A stretch of DNA of 64,000 nt from Commensalibacter communis. GTDB taxonomy: Bacteria; Pseudomonadota; Alphaproteobacteria; Acetobacterales; Acetobacteraceae. This document shows, piece by piece, positions 50,544 through 61,441 of this stretch. The stretch spans positions 62,001-126,000 of the forward strand of contig NZ_CAMXCM010000001.1 in assembly GCF_947179015.1 (NCBI RefSeq), in the 5' to 3' direction. How positions within the stretch are numbered: the first letter of the stretch is position 1; the number at the start of each line of letters is the position of its first letter. The position numbers and the translations under genes were made by a program. Under the pieces are notes generated by a model that was not told the DNA's origin, did not search any database, and saw only the letters and a program-made list of their open reading frames with translations.

Positions 50544-51494
50544 TCATGTAATACGTTTGATTGCACGCAGTCTGGCACTGCGTGAACGAGCATTAATATA
50601 GCATTCTTGTTCAGAGGGACGTTGTGGTTTCGAGGTCAATAATTCAAAACCAACCTTATCTTGTGACTGAGACAAGGAAAGAGGAAGATGCCGAGAGGGT
50701 TTTGCAACCCGTCCAGCAGCTTTATTCATAATATCTTTGACAATACGATCTTCCAGAGAATGGAAAGAAACAACAATTAACTTTCCACCAAGCTTCAATA
50801 AATTCAATGCGGCATTAAGAGCCGTATGGATTTGCTCTAGCTCATTATTAACTGCAATACGCAACCCTTGAAAAGAGCGTGTAGCAGGGTTGATCTTGCT
50901 TTTGTCCGTTGGGATCGTTCTTTGGATAAGGCTTGCTAAGTCTTGAGTTGTTTCAAAGAGAGATTCTGCACGTCGAGCAACAATTGCTTTTGCAATTCGC
51001 CGAGAAAAACGCTCTTCACCATAGTGGAATAAAATATCTGCAATTTCGGTCTCAGAAAGATAATTTACTAAATCAGCCGCGGTTTTTCCCGTGCGGCTCA
51101 TACGCATATCTAATGGCCCATCAAAACGAAAGGAAAAGCCTCGATCTGCTTGATCCAGTTGAAATGATGAAACCCCAAGATCTAGAACAATGCCATCACA
51201 TTCGGTCACTTCTTGTGACTTTAATAATGAGTCGATATTTTCAAAATCCCCTTGCAACAAATGTAGAGAAGGGAATTGTTTTTGAATTTCTTGTCCACGT
51301 GTAATTGCATCAGGATCTCGATCAATCCCCCACACATTACAATTAGCAGCAGCGAGAATTGCTTTGCTGTAGCCGCCACCACCGAAAGTAGCATCGACAT
51401 AAACACCATTGGTTTTGGGTTCCAACCATGCCATTACTTCATTAAGCATGACAGAGAAGTGTCCGTCATGTGCAGGATAGATTTCTTGTGTCAT
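50544..51494 (-). CDS. rsmH: 16S rRNA (cytosine1402-N4)-methyltransferase
   Basis: RsmH (MraW) methylates C1402 in the 16S rRNA decoding centre. From the ATG at 51494 (316 aa) it begins near HFSVMLNEVMAWL, with SAM-binding VDATFGGGGYSKAIL and FSFRFDGPLDMRM, then FHSLEDRIVK. The ATG overlaps the mraZ stop by 4 bp. An upstream extension to 51599 only re-reads mraZ. Confidence 0.96.
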   Translation of the reverse strand: MTQEIYPAHDGHFSVMLNEVMAWLEPKTNGVYVDATFGGGGYSKAILAAANCNVWGIDRDPDAITRGQEIQKQFPSLHLLQGDFENIDSLLKSQEVTECDGIVLDLGVSSFQLDQADRGFSFRFDGPLDMRMSRTGKTAADLVNYLSETEIADILFHYGEERFSRRIAKAIVARRAESLFETTQDLASLIQRTIPTDKSKINPATRSFQGLRIAVNNELEQIHTALNAALNLLKLGGKLIVVSFHSLEDRIVKDIMNKAAGRVAKPSRHLPLSLSQSQDKVGFELLTSKPQRPSEQECYINARSRSARLRAIKRIT

Positions 51495-51970
51495 GATTCT
51501 ATCCTTTTTATATTGGATTGTGGGGTAATTGATAAGTTTTTTTGTTGCACCTTTTGACGTGCTGTTTTGCAACGTTCCGCAGCAGCAGAAGGTTCCCAAA
51601 TTTGAAAAATGGTTCCAAGCCCCATAAATGTTACTGCATCCGTTAAATTCGCATGTTCTTTTAGAATATCTGGCAGTAATATGCGACCTTCACGATCTGA
51701 ATCAATGGGCCAAGCTTCTGCATAAAGAGTGGTGGCGATATCATCATGCTCTTCCGAAAATAAGTCTAGACTATTTAAAGAGTTTGTTAATTCAGAAAAA
51801 ATAGATAAAGGCCACCCTTCGATGCAAGGCATTTTATGAGAGGGTCGAAAAATAAGGGGATTATTTTCTTTAGATTGTTCTTTGCGTAATGCAGCACGAA
51901 AGCTTGCAGGTACAGAAACCCTTCCTTTGGCATCAAGTTTATTTTGATGTGTACCAAGGAATAAGCTCAT
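51491..51970 (-). CDS. mraZ: Transcriptional regulator MraZ
   Basis: MraZ is the DNA-binding repressor of the dcw cluster. The 159-aa protein has two AbrB/SpoVT-like halves: DAKGRVSVPASFRAAL and DSDREGRILLPDIL. It is the first gene of the cluster. Three TGGG repeats upstream fit its known operator pattern. Confidence 0.95.
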   Translation of the reverse strand: MSLFLGTHQNKLDAKGRVSVPASFRAALRKEQSKENNPLIFRPSHKMPCIEGWPLSIFSELTNSLNSLDLFSEEHDDIATTLYAEAWPIDSDREGRILLPDILKEHANLTDAVTFMGLGTIFQIWEPSAAAERCKTARQKVQQKNLSITPQSNIKRIES

Positions 51971-52065
51971 TCTTGTGTGATCCCCTTTAAACGTGCTGCA
52001 TAAATAAGAAAAAGAAACTTTAGAATCGATAATCTATTTTCACCAGAAATGATTATGTTCTTTTA

Positions 52066-52090
52066 TGGGATAGCATGGGTAATCGTGGGA
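52066..52090. promoter_or_regulatory. MraZ-type operator: three TGGG[A/T] repeats
   Basis: TGGGA (52066-52070), TGGGT (52076-52080) and TGGGA (52086-52090) are spaced exactly 10 bp apart, the pattern reported for MraZ-binding repeats. They read on the plus strand, opposite to mraZ. On the minus strand a possible promoter TTGACC (52091-52096) and TATCCC (52067-52072), 18 bp apart, is covered by the repeats. This predicts autorepression. Confidence 0.6.
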
Positions 52091-52240
52091 GGTCAAATGT
52101 TTAGAATTAAAATTTCTCTTATTTTCAGTAGGTTTTGTCAAATATTTCATATTTTACTTTCAGAGATGATAAAAAAGTTTCACTTTTCGATATCAAAATA
52201 AAAAATAGTTGAATAAAAACGGATACATAAAGGGGATTAA

Positions 52241-52651
52241 AGTCAGATAGCGTATAAGCCGGGTTCTGTGAATGTCCGAAGACAAGCGATGACCATTCAT
52301 CTAGAACACGATTCGCATCGTATTTCATGCAACCAACCCGGATAACAAGACGGAAATTCTTCGACTATCTTGCGATAATCCGTTATCCCTATTAGGTTTT
52401 GCTCCTGGTGGGGTTTACCCTGCCATTCTTGTTACCAAGAACGCGGTGTGCTCTTACCACACCATTTCACCCTGACTTGTAATTTATTGAATACTCAACA
52501 AATTCCGACAAGCGGTTTGTTTTCTGTGGCACTTTCCCTAAGGTTACCCTTGCCAGCCATTAACTGGCACCATTTTTCCGTGGAGCCCGGACTTTCCTCT
52601 CTTTATATACCAATGAAGATTTATAAACAGCGATCATCTGGCTATCTGACT
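52241..52651 (-). ncRNA. rnpB: RNase P RNA (bacterial class A)
   Basis: On the minus strand the sequence contains the highly conserved core element GAGGAAAGTCCGGGCTCC (52582-52599) near the 5' end, and ACAGAACCCGGCTTAT (52253-52268) near the 3' end. These two form the P4/catalytic core. The ends pair as the P1 helix: AGTCAGATAG (52642-52651, minus strand) with CTATCTGACT (52241-52250, minus strand). The length is about 411 nt, normal for the class. The RNA processes tRNA precursors with the RnpA protein, which is not in this window. Confidence 0.95.
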
Positions 52652-52655
52652 GCAA

Positions 52656-52686
52656 AGATAAGGACTGTTTTTATGGCAAAAGTCAA
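52656..52686 (-). promoter_or_regulatory. Predicted promoter of rnpB
   Basis: On the minus strand TTGACT (52681-52686) and TTATCT (52656-52661), 19 bp apart, lie just before the predicted 5' end of the RNase P RNA. The spacing is slightly long and the -10 box imperfect. Confidence 0.45.
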
Positions 52687-52753
52687 GAAAAATTACTTTT
52701 GAATTCTATTTTGATATAATTATATTTTTTAATATGGTGGAGCAAAAATTAAT

Positions 52754-53539
52754 ATGAAATGTTATGTAGTCGATGCTTTCAGTAATGAAATATTTAAAGG
52801 AAATCCAGCTGCTGTTTGTATTTTAGATCAGTGGGTTTCTGATGAATTGATGCAAAAGATAGCTTAAGAAAATAATTTGTCTGAGACTGCATTTGCGATC
52901 AAAAGCAATCAAGATCGTTTTGAGTTGCGATGGTTTACCCCAGGGGATGAAATTGATCTCTGTGGGCATGCCACATTGGCAACAGCCTATATCTTAATGC
53001 GTTTTTTTGACGTTAAAGATCAAATTATATTTGATACAAGAAGTGGTGCCTTAAAGGTCTGTCAAAAAGGAGATCTATACGAATTGGATATGCCTTCTTA
53101 TCAATTAGCGCCTGGTACCATCACGAATATTATAGAAGAAGCAATTGGTATTCGTCCTCAAGAAGTGTGGAAAGCAAGGGATCTGGTTTGTATTTTAGAA
53201 AATGAAGATCAAGTTAAATCTGTTATTATTGATGAACAAAAAGCAAAAATATTGGAAGGATTACTTTTGCACGTTACTGCACGTTCTACCAAGTATGATT
53301 GTGTTACCCGTAGTTTTGCGCCGAAACTTGGTGTTTTAGAAGATCCTGTGTGCGGGTCAGGTCATTGTCATATTGTGCCCTTATGGGCGAAAAAATTAAA
53401 TAAGACAACATTAATTGCTTTGCAAGCTTCACAACGATCAGGGATTTTATATTGTCGATATGACAAGGACAGGGTTTATCTTGCGGGAAAAGCGGTTTTA
53501 TATTCGATTAACGAATTATTTCTTGGTTTACTGAGTTAA
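52754..53539 (+). pseudogene. PhzF-family isomerase/epimerase gene with in-frame stop
   Basis: Translation from the ATG at 52754 gives the PhzF start MKCYVVDAFSNEIFKGNPAA and continues to MQKIA. A TAA stop at 52865-52867 (codon 38) then occurs where an amino acid is expected before ENNLSETAF. The frame continues unbroken through ETAFAIKS, DLCGHATLATAY and the late DPVCGSGHCHIVP to 53539, for 262 codons in total. A single base change would restore a normal gene. The catalytic glutamate (in LSETAF) lies after the stop. Expression of a shortened protein from a later start such as TTG at 52877 cannot be excluded, and a sequencing error is possible. Confidence 0.8.
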
Positions 53540-53540
53540 G

Positions 53541-54170
53541 CTATATTTGTTTGATCTGCGTGAAATCAAAATTCTGCCCTTTGGGATTTTCACCGATACG
53601 GATAATGTTTGGTTTTAAATAGGTATAGGGTGGAATTGGTAAATTATATGGGGCTGGCATAGATTTATAGACACGTCCGGCTAAATCAAACCTTGAGCCA
53701 TGACACGCACAATTATAAAAGCTGCCTAACTTAGCGCCTAGCTTTAATGTCGGCACACAACCTAAATGCGTGCAAGATCCAATTAAAACAACAGTTTCTG
53801 GACGAATTGAACGGTGCCAATTTTGGGTATAAGAAGGCTGCTGTAATTCTTTACTATCAGGATCTCGTAATCGTGTGATTAAGCTTGCGTCTTGTAAAGC
53901 CTGAAGCGCCTCTGTCGGACGATTTAAAATAAAAACAGGATGTCCTTGCCATGTTACGGTTATTTGCTGCCCTGCCTTTAGAGAAGAAATATCAATATCA
54001 ACAAAATTTTGTTCAAGTGTTGTGTTTTGAGAACTAAGGCTGTTTAGAAAAGGGCAGGCCACAACAACCCCTCCTACAGTCACAGAACTGGCAGTTAATA
54101 ATTGTAAAAAACTGCGACGATTTTGTGAGGGAGGTATTACAGGTGTTGGTGTGGATGGATTGTCTGTCAT
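53541..54170 (-). CDS. petA: Rieske iron-sulfur protein (ubiquinol-cytochrome c reductase subunit)
   Basis: The 209-aa protein has an N-terminal twin-arginine signal/anchor (NRRSFLQLLT followed by a hydrophobic helix). The [2Fe-2S] binding boxes are CTHLGC (C133, H135, C138) and CACHGS (C154, C156, H157). Cluster ligands should be C133, H135, C154 and H157, with C138-C156 as the disulfide. It is the Rieske subunit of complex III, acting at the periplasmic side of the inner membrane. The partner cytochrome b and c1 genes are not adjacent, which is unusual. Confidence 0.9.
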   Translation of the reverse strand: MTDNPSTPTPVIPPSQNRRSFLQLLTASSVTVGGVVVACPFLNSLSSQNTTLEQNFVDIDISSLKAGQQITVTWQGHPVFILNRPTEALQALQDASLITRLRDPDSKELQQPSYTQNWHRSIRPETVVLIGSCTHLGCVPTLKLGAKLGSFYNCACHGSRFDLAGRVYKSMPAPYNLPIPPYTYLKPNIIRIGENPKGQNFDFTQIKQI

Positions 54171-54197
54171 TTGAGTTGAACCTTGTCAATAATCACT

Positions 54198-54677
54198 TTA
54201 ATGAATAGGATAAAAGTGATTAGGAGATCCTTTGTCTACTTGTATATTACCATCTGTTCGATTGACACGAAAGGTAAATAATACAGGAAAATCAGTCCGT
54301 GTATTAGAACAACTACTATTATGCTGTTCTCTGACCTGCATATTAACTATTTCGCCGCCATTATCATTATTAATTACAAAAACAAGACAGTTGGTTGGTG
54401 TCTGAGTTAATTGGTTGTCAGTAATGACAGTGCGAAGATACTGAGTAACCTGTTTATTATCCATCCAGTTGACTTTTTGTTTAGTCCATTGGCGGGAAAT
54501 ATTATTTAACCATCCCATTTCTTGGGCACCAATAACAGCCGCAGAAAAGAGCAGCGCAAAAATAACACGCTGCATAATTCTGCGTTTCATAGAACGACGA
54601 GGTTTGCCTGTAGAGCGAGAAGTAATCTTTTCTTGCTCAACAGGCTTTTGATTCTTATCAGATAATTGCGACATCAC
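54198..54677 (-). CDS. Hypothetical single-pass membrane protein
   Basis: The 159-aa product has a basic cytoplasmic N-terminus (about 30 residues, KPRRSMKRRIM), one membrane helix (about 34-50) and an exported domain. The exported domain has two cysteines (NCLVF and SCSNTR) that could form a disulfide. I do not recognise a family. It lies between zwf and petA on the same strand, 27 bp before petA, so co-transcription with petA is possible. Confidence 0.6.
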   Translation of the reverse strand: MMSQLSDKNQKPVEQEKITSRSTGKPRRSMKRRIMQRVIFALLFSAAVIGAQEMGWLNNISRQWTKQKVNWMDNKQVTQYLRTVITDNQLTQTPTNCLVFVINNDNGGEIVNMQVREQHNSSCSNTRTDFPVLFTFRVNRTDGNIQVDKGSPNHFYPIH

Positions 54678-54680
54678 AGA

Positions 54681-56153
54681 TTAAGGCATATTTTCGTGCC
54701 AAATATGGCCATCTCTTGCTAATAATTGTTCTGATTCCAAAGGTCCCCAAGTTCCAGCCTTATATTTAGAAAGCGGTACAACGTCACGTGCCCATCCATC
54801 AAGGATAGGTTCAATCCATTTCCAAGCAGCATCAACTTCGTCCCGACGAATAAATAGCAACGGATCACCCTTTACAGCATCCATTAATAAGCCTTCGTAA
54901 GAATCAGGATAACGAATATGAAATGCGGGAGAGAACGCAATATCAATTGAGGTGTTGCGTAAGCTTGTATGAGACTTGCTTGGGTCTTTGACTTGCATAG
55001 ACAAAGAAACACCTTCGTCAGGTTGAATGCGGATATGTAAACGATTTGGTTCTGAAGCTGTAGGGAACAAAGACCATGCAGATTTTTTGAACTGAATCAC
55101 AATTTCACTTGTTTTTTCAGCCAATCTTTTTCCTGTTCTAAGGTAAAAAGGAACACCAGTCCAACGAGATGTATTGATTTGTGCTTTGATCGCAACAAAA
55201 GTTTCGGTATTGCTTTTGTCTTTTTGAAGCTCCTCTAAGTAGCCAGGAATAGCTTCTCCATCAATAGTATTTGCAGTATATTGACCTCTTACCGTATCTG
55301 TTTGAATCATTTCATCGGTCATTGGTTTTAGAGAACGTAAAACCTTTAATTTCTCGTTGCGTAAATCATCTGCGTTAAGGGAAATAGGAGGATCCATTGC
55401 TACCATACAGAGGACCTGCAGCAAGTGATTTTGCACCATATCACGCAGCGCACCCGCGCCATCATAATATCCACCGCGCTTACCGACACCAACAGTTTCA
55501 GCTGCTGTAATCTCAACATAATCAATGGAGTCTGAATTCCATAAACGCTCGAAGACAGGATTTGCAAACCGTAACGCTAAAATATTTTGAACAGTTTCTT
55601 TGCCTAAATAATGGTCAATACGGAAGATATGATTTTCAGGTAAGTGTTTACCAACACGACTATTGATTTCTTCTGCAGTTTCAAGTGAAGTACCAATTGG
55701 TTTTTCCAAAACGACCCGCGTCGTTTTTGTTAGTAATTTGCGATTGGATAAATTATCACAAATATCACCATAGAGGCGAGGGGCTGTCGCAAAGTAAAAA
55801 ATGCGAATTGCGCTGGCTTGATCTGAATTTAATAGTTTTTCGATATCAACCCATTTGCCATTTGGATCTGCCCCATCTAAGCTAACATAATAAATATGTT
55901 GCACGAACTCTTCTATTTTTTCAGGCGTGCGATCTTCTTCACGGATAAATTGGTTCAACCCATCACGAGCACGATTTCTGAAATCCTCGTCACTTAAAGG
56001 TGAACGTGCAGTACCAATAATACGTGTATTGCCAATAAGTTGGCCATCAAGGAAACGATAATATAATGCAGGTAATAATTTTCGAGTTGTTAAATCGCCT
56101 GTTGCACCAAATATGATAAAATCAAATGGTGAATAGGAGTGTGGCTGTTCCAT
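54681..56153 (-). CDS. zwf: Glucose-6-phosphate 1-dehydrogenase
   Basis: Zwf oxidises glucose 6-phosphate with NAD(P), starting the pentose phosphate and Entner-Doudoroff routes. The 490-aa protein has the dinucleotide loop FGATGDLTTRKLLPAL, the active site RIDHYLGKETVQN, and the late YEGLLMDAVKGD. In acetic acid bacteria this is a main sugar route. It is divergent from gapR across 283 bp, which contains a small odd palindrome (AGTCAG-C-CTGACT, 56255-56267). Confidence 0.97.
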   Translation of the reverse strand: MEQPHSYSPFDFIIFGATGDLTTRKLLPALYYRFLDGQLIGNTRIIGTARSPLSDEDFRNRARDGLNQFIREEDRTPEKIEEFVQHIYYVSLDGADPNGKWVDIEKLLNSDQASAIRIFYFATAPRLYGDICDNLSNRKLLTKTTRVVLEKPIGTSLETAEEINSRVGKHLPENHIFRIDHYLGKETVQNILALRFANPVFERLWNSDSIDYVEITAAETVGVGKRGGYYDGAGALRDMVQNHLLQVLCMVAMDPPISLNADDLRNEKLKVLRSLKPMTDEMIQTDTVRGQYTANTIDGEAIPGYLEELQKDKSNTETFVAIKAQINTSRWTGVPFYLRTGKRLAEKTSEIVIQFKKSAWSLFPTASEPNRLHIRIQPDEGVSLSMQVKDPSKSHTSLRNTSIDIAFSPAFHIRYPDSYEGLLMDAVKGDPLLFIRRDEVDAAWKWIEPILDGWARDVVPLSKYKAGTWGPLESEQLLARDGHIWHENMP

Positions 56154-56436
56154 AAAAAAATTAACCTTTCAGATTACTTGTATTTAGTCATATGACTTTG
56201 TGTAAAAATATACTTGGTAAAAAACGTTATAAAAATATAAACCTATCATTGAATAGTCAGCCTGACTGATTATCATGATTTAACGTTAGCTTAATATGAT
56301 ATTTTTTTTTTTCAAACTTTTAATTATTGTTTGTTAAAATAATAATGCATCAAATAATTGACCATATTAAAAGGATTGCGTAATGCAATATATATAATAG
56401 TCAATATTAGATTATATAAAAACGATAGGAATTAAA

Positions 56437-56697
56437 ATGAGTGAATTTGAAAAAACACCCGAAGTTGGTGGAATCGCAGCAGACCGTTTACGGAGTATAA
56501 TTGAACGTATTGAACGTCTAGAAGAAGAACGTAAAGGCTTAGCAAACGATATTAAAGATATTTATGCTGAAGCTAAGTCAGCGGGGTTTGACGTTCCTGT
56601 AGTTCGTCGTATTATTAGTGCACGTAAGAAAGAGCCATCTGAGATTGAAGAGCAAGAAACGCTTTTCGATATTTATCGCCGTGCGTTAGGAATGTAA
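56437..56697 (+). CDS. gapR: GapR family DNA-binding protein (DUF2312)
   Basis: GapR is a small nucleoid-associated protein, described in Caulobacter, that binds overtwisted DNA. The 86-aa product is almost entirely DUF2312: RLRSIIERIERLEEERKGLA as the helical dimer region, AGFDVPVVRRII, then EEQETLFDIYRRALGM. It has normal length and is a good marker of alphaproteobacteria. Confidence 0.93.
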   Translation: MSEFEKTPEVGGIAADRLRSIIERIERLEEERKGLANDIKDIYAEAKSAGFDVPVVRRIISARKKEPSEIEEQETLFDIYRRALGM

Positions 56698-56802
56698 CGA
56701 ATAAAAAAGGAAATTTTGACAATTTCCTTAAACTTGATAAATTCGTTTATAATTTTAAGAATATTTTTAATTACTTATAAGTTAGATAGCTGGAATAGAT
56801 TT

Positions 56803-57388
56803 ATGGCGCTTTTTTTTCCAGAATGGATTCCTTGGTGGTTACAGCTCGTCATTGTTGGTGTTGTTATCATTTTTGGGCTCTGTTTTTTATTAATGCCTTT
56901 TTCCGTTTTTGGGTTAAAAAGTCGTTTAACGTATTTGGATCATCAAATGGAAGATATCCAAGCCCAGTTACGCGTATTGTTAAAACGGATCCCAGATGCT
57001 CGTGAACGGTTAGAATTTAAATTACAACCGGTTCCAATGTCTGAGCGGGATATGGTGCGTGAAGAAACTATTGCAAGAGACAGGAAGGCTACCAATCCTC
57101 CTGAATATTACTCTGTGGTGCCTTCAACTAAAAGCAATCCGACTTGTTTTGATCCACCTTCGCAATCAGGGACGGTCGCTACACCTGTTGGAGTAACTTC
57201 AAAAACAGCAGTCTATAATGATGCTCCAGACGTCGTAACCGATAATCGGACGAGAACTAGATCTATTGAACCAGTGCAAGAGAAAGCATCTGCTCCAGTA
57301 AGAAGAGAAGAACGTGTTTATGATCCTCCACCCAAATCTGCCAGAGAAGAAAGGCAAGAAGAATCACAACAACGTCGTCGAGCAGAGC

Positions 57389-57414
<26 letters not shown>
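56803..57414 (+). CDS. Membrane-anchored proline/arginine-rich protein, unknown function
   Basis: From the ATG at 56803 (203 aa) the protein starts FFPEWIPWWLQLVIVGVVII, one membrane helix of about 35 residues. A short coiled-coil segment follows (about 45-65, LTYLDHQMEDIQAQLRVLL), then a disordered, charged, Pro/Arg-rich cytoplasmic tail. An in-frame upstream start at 56716 is less likely. Its end overlaps the convergent proB end by 26 bp. No family is recognised. Confidence 0.65.
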
Positions 57415-59577
<2,163 letters not shown>

Positions 59578-59597
59578 TTATCTATACCTTAAAATAT

Positions 59598-59628
59598 AAA
59601 GGGTCGATTCAAAACGAATCGACCCTTT
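59598..59628 (-). terminator. Strong hairpin between rpmA and obgE
   Basis: Perfect 13-bp arms, AAAGGGTCGATTC (59598-59610) and GAATCGACCCTTT (59616-59628), surround a 5-nt loop. On the minus strand it is followed by a U-rich stretch. It should separate most rplU-rpmA transcription from obgE-proB. Confidence 0.75.
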
Positions 59629-59665
59629 ATTGAATAACATAGACCCAAAAAGGTCAATGATCGTT

Positions 59666-59935
59666 TTATTCAGCAGCGTTTGCTAGTGTTTCTACGGAAA
59701 CTGTAACGTTTCCTTTGTTACGGCTATCAAAACGTACATTGCCATCAACAAGGGCAAAAATTGTGTGGTCGCGACCTAAACCGACATTAGCGCCTGGTTT
59801 AATTTTTGTTCCACGTTGACGCACAATGATGTTACCAGCGATAACAGATTGTCCACCAAATTTCTTCACTCCAAGACGACGACCTTCTGTATCACGTCCG
59901 TTTCTGGAGGAACCGCCTGCTTTTTTATGTGCCAT
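59666..59935 (-). CDS. rpmA: 50S ribosomal protein bL27
   Basis: bL27 lies near the peptidyl transferase centre. The 89-aa protein has [20 protein letters not shown] at the N-terminus, then [20 protein letters not shown], exactly as in the family. It is co-transcribed with rplU, 44 bp upstream. Confidence 0.98.
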   Translation of the reverse strand: MAHKKAGGSSRNGRDTEGRRLGVKKFGGQSVIAGNIIVRQRGTKIKPGANVGLGRDHTIFALVDGNVRFDSRNKGNVTVSVETLANAAE

Positions 59936-59979
59936 GATTTATCTCCTGTTTTAAAATCAATATTGAATAGGTTTATGAA

Positions 59980-60282
59980 TTACGCAGCATTAATTTCGGT
60001 AATGCGCAAAACTGTTACAGGTTGACGATGTCCATTTTTACGACGGCTGTTTTGGCGACGGCGTTTTTTAAAGATGATGACTTTCTTTAAGCGATCTTGT
60101 GCGATAACAGTTGCTTTTACAGAAGCACCAGCAACAGTCGGGATACCAATTGTACCATCAACAGCTAATACGTCAGAAAAAGTTACTGTGCTTCCTGCTT
60201 CGACATCAAGTTTTTCAACTTTTAATACCATATCATGAGTAACGCGATATTGTTTTCCACCCGTGCGGATAATTGCAAACAT
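59980..60282 (-). CDS. rplU: 50S ribosomal protein bL21
   Basis: The 100-aa protein starts [14 protein letters not shown] and ends in the basic block [16 protein letters not shown] characteristic of bL21, an early-assembly large-subunit protein. It is the first gene of the rplU-rpmA pair. The upstream region has a likely promoter and a palindrome. Confidence 0.98.
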   Translation of the reverse strand: MFAIIRTGGKQYRVTHDMVLKVEKLDVEAGSTVTFSDVLAVDGTIGIPTVAGASVKATVIAQDRLKKVIIFKKRRRQNSRRKNGHRQPVTVLRITEINAA

Positions 60283-60364
60283 TATAAACTCTCTATAGAT
60301 GTCAAATTCTTGTAATGATCTTTACAGAATTTCTTTTTGTTATAATTCGTTTCAGAAGATTAGA

Positions 60365-60408
60365 TCTGAATTTCAGACTTATATCATATTTTTTGATAAA
60401 AAAGTCAA
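60365..60408 (-). promoter_or_regulatory. Predicted rplU promoter with adjacent palindrome
   Basis: On the minus strand TTGACT (60403-60408) and ATATAA (60379-60384) are 18 bp apart. Immediately after lies the palindrome TCTGAA-T-TTCAGA (60365-60377 on the plus strand), near the expected transcription start. The palindrome could be a regulator site. Confidence 0.45.
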
Positions 60409-60493
60409 TCACTAAGTAAATTTATTTATTTTCTTTAATTTAATAATCAGTATATTGATGCTTTGTTATATATTTCAAATCATTCAATAAAAT

Positions 60494-60631
60494 TTATCGT
60501 AAAGAACCACCAGAGCCTATTTGCAAATATGAGCCATTAACATATTGATGTTTGTCGCTGTTTTTTGTACAGTTTGTCAAAGAAAATAAAGCGATAATAC
60601 ATATAATAGACACTGTTTTTACTTGAAACAT
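60494..60631 (-). CDS. Small lipoprotein, 45 aa
   Basis: From the ATG at 60631 the product has a short lipoprotein signal: a lysine near the start, the hydrophobic core VSIICIIALFSL, and the lipobox LTNC. About 25 polar residues follow, ending GSGGSLR. An in-frame earlier start at 60697 would mask the signal. The size and form recall entericidin-type small lipoproteins, but no family match is claimed. Confidence 0.55.
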   Translation of the reverse strand: MFQVKTVSIICIIALFSLTNCTKNSDKHQYVNGSYLQIGSGGSLR

Positions 60632-60897
60632 GATTTTTAAATCTCTGTTAAAGTGATCATTATTGCGATCGTTCTTTATGACATAAACATAAAACAAAAT
60701 ATTATCAAACTTTTATTTTAGCTAATGAGTATAGTATCAAGGTTAATTAATTTTTTTATAATTTTGTATAGTAATTATTTTAAATAATGCTAAAACTGTT
60801 ATCAGTATGTATAGTAAAAGAGTGTTTATTATATAATTTTATTTAAATTTTTTAAATGAAATTCAAATATTTAGTGTGATATTTTGGATAATATAAT
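60632..60897. other. AT-rich intergenic region, no gene seen
   Basis: This very AT-rich stretch lies between the small lipoprotein gene and divergent mucR. No further gene is seen. It probably holds the mucR promoter region, where MucR-type proteins often bind AT-rich DNA. Confidence 0.4.
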
Positions 60898-61347
60898 ATG
60901 GAATTAGAAGAAAAAAATTTATCATTGTTAGAACTGACTGTCAAAGTAGTTTCCTCTCATATATCAAATAATTCGGTGGGCTCTGACCAGTTGCCAGAAT
61001 TAATCAGACAAGTCTATCAAACATTAATTTCTATAGAGAAGAATGGTTCCGATACAGAAAAGTTGCAGCCTGTTGTTCCAATTAAACGTTCTGTTTTCCC
61101 TGACTATATTATTTGTCTAGAAGATGGGAAAAAGCTTAAAATGTTAAAACGACATATTCAAAGTGCTTATGGGCTGACTCCTGAACAATATCGTGAACGT
61201 TGGAACTTGCCTGCTGACTATCCTATGGTGGCACCCAATTATGCAGAGCGTAGATCTAATTTAGCTCGTGAAATTGGATTGGGGCGTAAAAATGTAGCCA
61301 GCAGCAAAAGTGAACCACGTAATCGTAGAGGTCGTAAAGAAGATTAG
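60898..61347 (+). CDS. mucR: MucR/Ros family transcriptional regulator
   Basis: The 149-aa protein has the Ros/MucR domain: DYIICLEDGKKLKMLKRHI with the atypical zinc-finger ligands, then YGLTPEQYRERWNLPADYPM and VAPNYAERRSNLAREIGLG. MucR proteins are H-NS-like silencers in alphaproteobacteria, controlling surface polysaccharide and motility. A manC gene (polysaccharide sugar supply) lies nearby. Confidence 0.95.
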   Translation: MELEEKNLSLLELTVKVVSSHISNNSVGSDQLPELIRQVYQTLISIEKNGSDTEKLQPVVPIKRSVFPDYIICLEDGKKLKMLKRHIQSAYGLTPEQYRERWNLPADYPMVAPNYAERRSNLAREIGLGRKNVASSKSEPRNRRGRKED

Positions 61348-61371
61348 TAATATTCTTTTGACACTATAGGT

Positions 61372-61391
61372 TTGGATATCTATATATCCAA
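61372..61391. terminator. Small hairpin after mucR, possible terminator
   Basis: The arms TTGGATAT (61372-61379) and ATATCCAA (61384-61391) surround a 4-nt loop, shortly after the mucR stop. The T-run is short, so termination would be weak. Confidence 0.4.
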
Positions 61392-61441
61392 TCTTTAAGG
61401 TTATTAAATGATAGTTAATTTGTTACGGGATAGTCTGATCA

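Noticed and set aside
50933-51304. 123-codon frame opposite rsmH
   Set aside because: Antisense to a clear methyltransferase, with no family resemblance.
51495-51599. 35-residue N-terminal extension of rsmH
   Set aside because: It re-reads mraZ. The ATG overlapping the mraZ stop is the usual coupled start.
52125-52702. Open frames on both strands (52125-52328 minus, 52448-52702 plus)
   Set aside because: They lie over or beside the RNase P RNA gene, whose conserved core and P1 pairing explain the sequence.
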